In this document: piece after piece, positions 61,237 to 64,000 of the stretch | Position numbering within the stretch: position 1 is the first letter of the stretch | How the letters are laid out: every line of letters begins with the position of its first letter | Source: Acanthopleuribacter pedis | GTDB taxonomy: Bacteria > Acidobacteriota > Holophagae > Acanthopleuribacterales > Acanthopleuribacteraceae | Direction: 5' to 3' | DNA: 64,000 nt | Assembly: GCF_017377855.1 (NCBI RefSeq) | Contig: NZ_JAFREP010000019.1 | Coordinates: 124,001-188,000 of the forward strand | Position numbers and translations under genes: made by a program | Notes under the pieces: generated by a model | What the model was told of the DNA's origin: nothing | The model's database searches: none | What the model saw: only the letters and a program-made list of their open reading frames with translations

Positions 61237-64000
61237 TTACTGGGTTTGCGCGGGCAGGCCGGCGAATTGCTCGCCCAAACCGTTGGCACCCAGTGTGCCG
61301 AACAACTGAAACCCGTTAATGGTTTTTCGGTCGGCCTGCACTTCCAGGTAGGCGGCGTTGGCGGGTAAGCCGCCGGTGAACAAGGTTTCGGGCAAAGCCA
61401 CCAACTTCGAAAGCGGCGCCAATTCACGCGTGGTTTCGGCGAGTTTGGTGCCGCCGCCGGAATAGGCGGTTAAGGTCACGTTGGTCACCTGCTCGCCCAC
61501 GTTCAACAAGGAAATCCCGGTCCAGCGCTTGCCGGCCACAATGTCGAGATGCGGGAAACACAGGTGGTCGGTCAGGTTTTCCACGGCGGGAAAACCTGCC
61601 AATCGTTTGCCGCCGGGATCGCCAAACAATTCAAACCCGGAGATCGAGCTGTCGGCCTCCACCTTGATCCAGGCAATCCCGTGGTCGGCCCCAAACAAAC
61701 CCTCCACGGTATTGAGCAACTTGCCGTTGGGCGCCAATTGTTGCCCCAGCAGCGATGCCACGACCTGACCGTTTTGGTTGTAGCCAAACAGGTTGTAGCC
61801 GGCGGTCACCGGCTCGGCGTTGATCAGCGCGATCCCGGTCCAGAAGTTCACGGTATCGGCGGCCACGTGGGTGAAATAAATGGTGTTGGCGTTGCTGAGG
61901 AAATTGGGGTTGGCGGCACGGGGCAGCACCATCTCCAAACCGGCCATCTGTTTGGCGCCGTCCACGCGACCAAAGACCTCGATCCCGCTGATACTGGGAC
62001 GCCCGTCGCGGTCCTTGAAACGGCCCCACTCCGGCAGGGTCGCGAACTTTTCGCGGAAACGGAAATCGGTCTGCGCCGAAACCGCGTTGGTGCCGATTTC
62101 GGTGTTTTGGTCGGCCACGCTGAAATCGAGGGATTGGTTTTGCTCGCCGCCGTTAATCACAATCGCCCGGGTGTACCATTGCTCGGTACGGGCCGCGATG
62201 TGGGGCACGATTACCTCGGATTGAAGCGATTTGGAGGCGCCCACGCTCATCAACTGGCTGCGATCACGGGTTTCGGCGTTCACAAAACCCACCAAGCGCC
62301 GCGTCGACAGCACCTTGACCCATTTGATGCGAACGGCTTTTTTCACATTGTTCTCGGAACCAAAAAAGGTGAGCGCCGGTTGGTAAAGACGTTGTTTCGG
62401 CTGCAACCCCAAGGTACGCTGCTCGATGGTTTTGCCCTGGGCGTCCAAACCAACGATGGTCACCTCAACCGCTTGGTTATGCACATTCACCAAACCGATG
62501 TTGCTGGACAGGCTGCCGTCCTCAACCATAAACGGCAGAAACAGTTGCGGCTGCAGCGTGGTCACGGCGAACCCGTAACTGAGGTTGCGTTTTTTGCCGT
62601 TTTTGGCGGGCAGCAAGGAAAACACCAGCAGGTAATCGCCTTGGGCGACATCCTCGATGAGGATGGTATCGTTTTGCACGGTGAAGGCGTCAATGGGTTC
62701 GGCGCCGGGTTGACCGTTTACCACGCTGTAAACGGCCACCAAAAAGGCCTCGGGACTGTCAAGCTCGAGACGTATGTCGCGGCCGTCGCGGTCGACGTTA
62801 AACAAGAAATAATCGAGCGGGTCTTCGTCGCTGATGATCAACTGATCGTAAACCCCGCGCGTCAGCGGTTTGGCCTCGGTAAAAGAGTTGTTGGGTTCGA
62901 AATCGCTGTCACCCAAATCCGCGATCCGCAGCGCGCGCACCGCCGGGGTTTCCCCTTCGTTAACCTGGGTTTTTACCGAGACCTGCACCGACACGTCTAA
63001 GCTGCTTTGACCGCCGCTGTCAAAAATGATCGGCCCGGCCTCACGACCTTCCCAGGTTCTCGGCGACGCATGGGGTCCGAAATCCCAGATGAAGGTCATC
63101 TCCAAATCGTTGGGATCATAACCAACAGCCTCGAAATAAACGGGATCGCCGGGCGCCACGGTGTAGGTACCGTCGGGTTCGACGATTTCAACCTCGGGTT
63201 TCAAACGCGCATCGTAGACCTGAATAATGCGGAAATCATCGATCCCCTCGCAGGCCTGACGACTGTCGCACGCCTCCAATTCCAACTGGTACAAACCCAC
63301 ACCGGGAAAGGTAAAGGGTTCCGGCTTGAGCGCGGTACTAAACGGCGCCTCATCTTCGTCGTCGCCGTAGTCTTCCAGTTCCAAGAACCAGCCAACCTGG
63401 AGCGGTAGGTCACCGTCCAGATCACTCGCGGTCCCTTCAAGAACCAGCGGTTGCGCGACGTCATGCAGCAGCGTGCGCGCGGAGAAGAAGTCGGTAAAAT
63501 TGCCGGCGCGCAACGGGGGTTGGGTAATCTCGGTGATGGGTGGAATATTGGACTGGTCAAACACCACCACCCGCCATTCCTGTGGGTAAAGCGTCCAAAC
63601 ACCGTTGGCACCGCGCGCGAACACGCGCGGGAAATACTCGCCGGAGCGGTCGTAGGCCACGTTGCCGGGGGTTTGTTTTTCGGAGGTGGTCCCGTTGTCA
63701 AAGTCCCACAGATAGGCGGTTGCCGGGGCGCCGCTCGCGTCGACGGCGGTGGCGGAGAAAAAGAAGTTAAATCGTTCCGGCCCCAACATTTGCAACTCAT
63801 CGGGGCTGTACGTGGTGAACCGGGGCGCCTGACTTTCCTCAAAGTTTTCGGGGAACACATTGATGTAAATGCGGGTGGCGCGCCCTACAGCACCGCTGCT
63901 GTCGGTAGCAACCGCATCGACCCAAAACAAACCGGTTTCCGGGAAGGGAATCTCGTCCAGGCGTTCGCCGTTGAATTGGCGGCCGTCGGAGAACACCCAG
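61237..64000 (-). CDS. large secreted repeat protein with PKD-like domains (N-terminus outside window)
   Basis: The frame is open at the right edge; 921 C-terminal residues are visible. The first part has PKD/cadherin-like beta domains (FFSATAVDASGAPATAYLWD, then FDNGTTSEKQTPG; FEAVGYDPNDLEMTFIWDFG). A middle segment reads EPNNSFTEAKPLTRGVYDQL and resembles PPC. The last 500 residues are four repeats of about 105 residues with the core WTGISLLNVGEQVTNVTLTA...Y-x-x-x-G and a closing I-x-G-F-x-(L/V)-F-G. Similar repeats close the UnbV protein at 13920-16091. It is probably surface-displayed; role unknown. Confidence 0.8.
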   Translation of the reverse strand, partial: WVFSDGRQFNGERLDEIPFPETGLFWVDAVATDSSGAVGRATRIYINVFPENFEESQAPRFTTYSPDELQMLGPERFNFFFSATAVDASGAPATAYLWDFDNGTTSEKQTPGNVAYDRSGEYFPRVFARGANGVWTLYPQEWRVVVFDQSNIPPITEITQPPLRAGNFTDFFSARTLLHDVAQPLVLEGTASDLDGDLPLQVGWFLELEDYGDDEDEAPFSTALKPEPFTFPGVGLYQLELEACDSRQACEGIDDFRIIQVYDARLKPEVEIVEPDGTYTVAPGDPVYFEAVGYDPNDLEMTFIWDFGPHASPRTWEGREAGPIIFDSGGQSSLDVSVQVSVKTQVNEGETPAVRALRIADLGDSDFEPNNSFTEAKPLTRGVYDQLIISDEDPLDYFLFNVDRDGRDIRLELDSPEAFLVAVYSVVNGQPGAEPIDAFTVQNDTILIEDVAQGDYLLVFSLLPAKNGKKRNLSYGFAVTTLQPQLFLPFMVEDGSLSSNIGLVNVHNQAVEVTIVGLDAQGKTIEQRTLGLQPKQRLYQPALTFFGSENNVKKAVRIKWVKVLSTRRLVGFVNAETRDRSQLMSVGASKSLQSEVIVPHIAARTEQWYTRAIVINGGEQNQSLDFSVADQNTEIGTNAVSAQTDFRFREKFATLPEWGRFKDRDGRPSISGIEVFGRVDGAKQMAGLEMVLPRAANPNFLSNANTIYFTHVAADTVNFWTGIALINAEPVTAGYNLFGYNQNGQVVASLLGQQLAPNGKLLNTVEGLFGADHGIAWIKVEADSSISGFELFGDPGGKRLAGFPAVENLTDHLCFPHLDIVAGKRWTGISLLNVGEQVTNVTLTAYSGGGTKLAETTRELAPLSKLVALPETLFTGGLPANAAYLEVQADRKTINGFQLFGTLGANGLGEQFAGLPAQTQ

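Noticed and set aside
61549-63000. 483-codon plus-strand frame antisense to the PKD/repeat protein
   Set aside because: Shadow of the strongly supported minus-strand gene; composition typical of antisense frames (Gly/Val/His).

Overview
The window is about 58-60% GC by eye and looks like one contig from a heterotrophic, Gram-negative-type bacterium. It carries many secreted, repeat-rich proteins: DUF1800/DUF1501 pairs, FG-GAP/UnbV, M43 peptidase with CUB and PPC domains, PhoD, and a Reg_prop/Y_Y_Y sensor kinase. This repertoire, with kinases carrying an HNLGN histidine box, fits Acidobacteriota of the Acanthopleuribacter/Sulfidibacter type. That placement is inference from gene content; the window has no rRNA to test it.

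Layout. 1-6042: the tail of one DUF1501 gene, then a complete secreted DUF1800 + DUF1501 pair. 6043-9738: a hairpin-rich leader, a Ro60/Rsr (TROVE) gene, and four tandem YrlA-type Y RNAs plus a fifth divergent tRNA mimic. This is the most interesting part of the window. A TA-flanked MITE-like element (copies at 9366, 20547 and 57026) sits immediately after the fourth Y RNA. 10633-23837: a GNAT, an M3 peptidase lipoprotein, an UnbV protein, cystathionine beta-synthase, PhoD, a TPR/cNMP-binding protein, an AT-rich SEC-C protein and a DsbA-fold isomerase. 24019-26391: a PD-(D/E)XK nuclease fused to an XPD/DinG helicase.

28028-32810 (minus strand): a cobalamin riboswitch and a Shine-Dalgarno-sequestering hairpin precede thioesterase-nrdA-nrdB, so B12 probably represses the oxygen-dependent class I ribonucleotide reductase. 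32943-36302 holds two paralogous secreted proteins with an STN-like segment, flanking a small PP2C-like protein that lacks the metal-binding aspartates. 36400-44867 (minus strand) holds a two-component system, a polytopic membrane protein and three TPR-like proteins. 45102-48170 holds an AmpG-like transporter and purK-purE. 48209-52452 holds a hypothetical protein and a large periplasmic-propeller histidine kinase. 53072-54917 is a sigma/anti-sigma/third-gene operon. 54997-64000 holds a GNAT, an SDR, a VOC protein, the third MITE, the M43 metallopeptidase and the C-terminal part of a giant PKD/repeat protein that runs off the right edge.

Starts were moved from the longest reading frame wherever a Shine-Dalgarno, signal peptide or family alignment favoured an internal codon; each case is stated. 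No true tRNA, rRNA or CRISPR array was seen.
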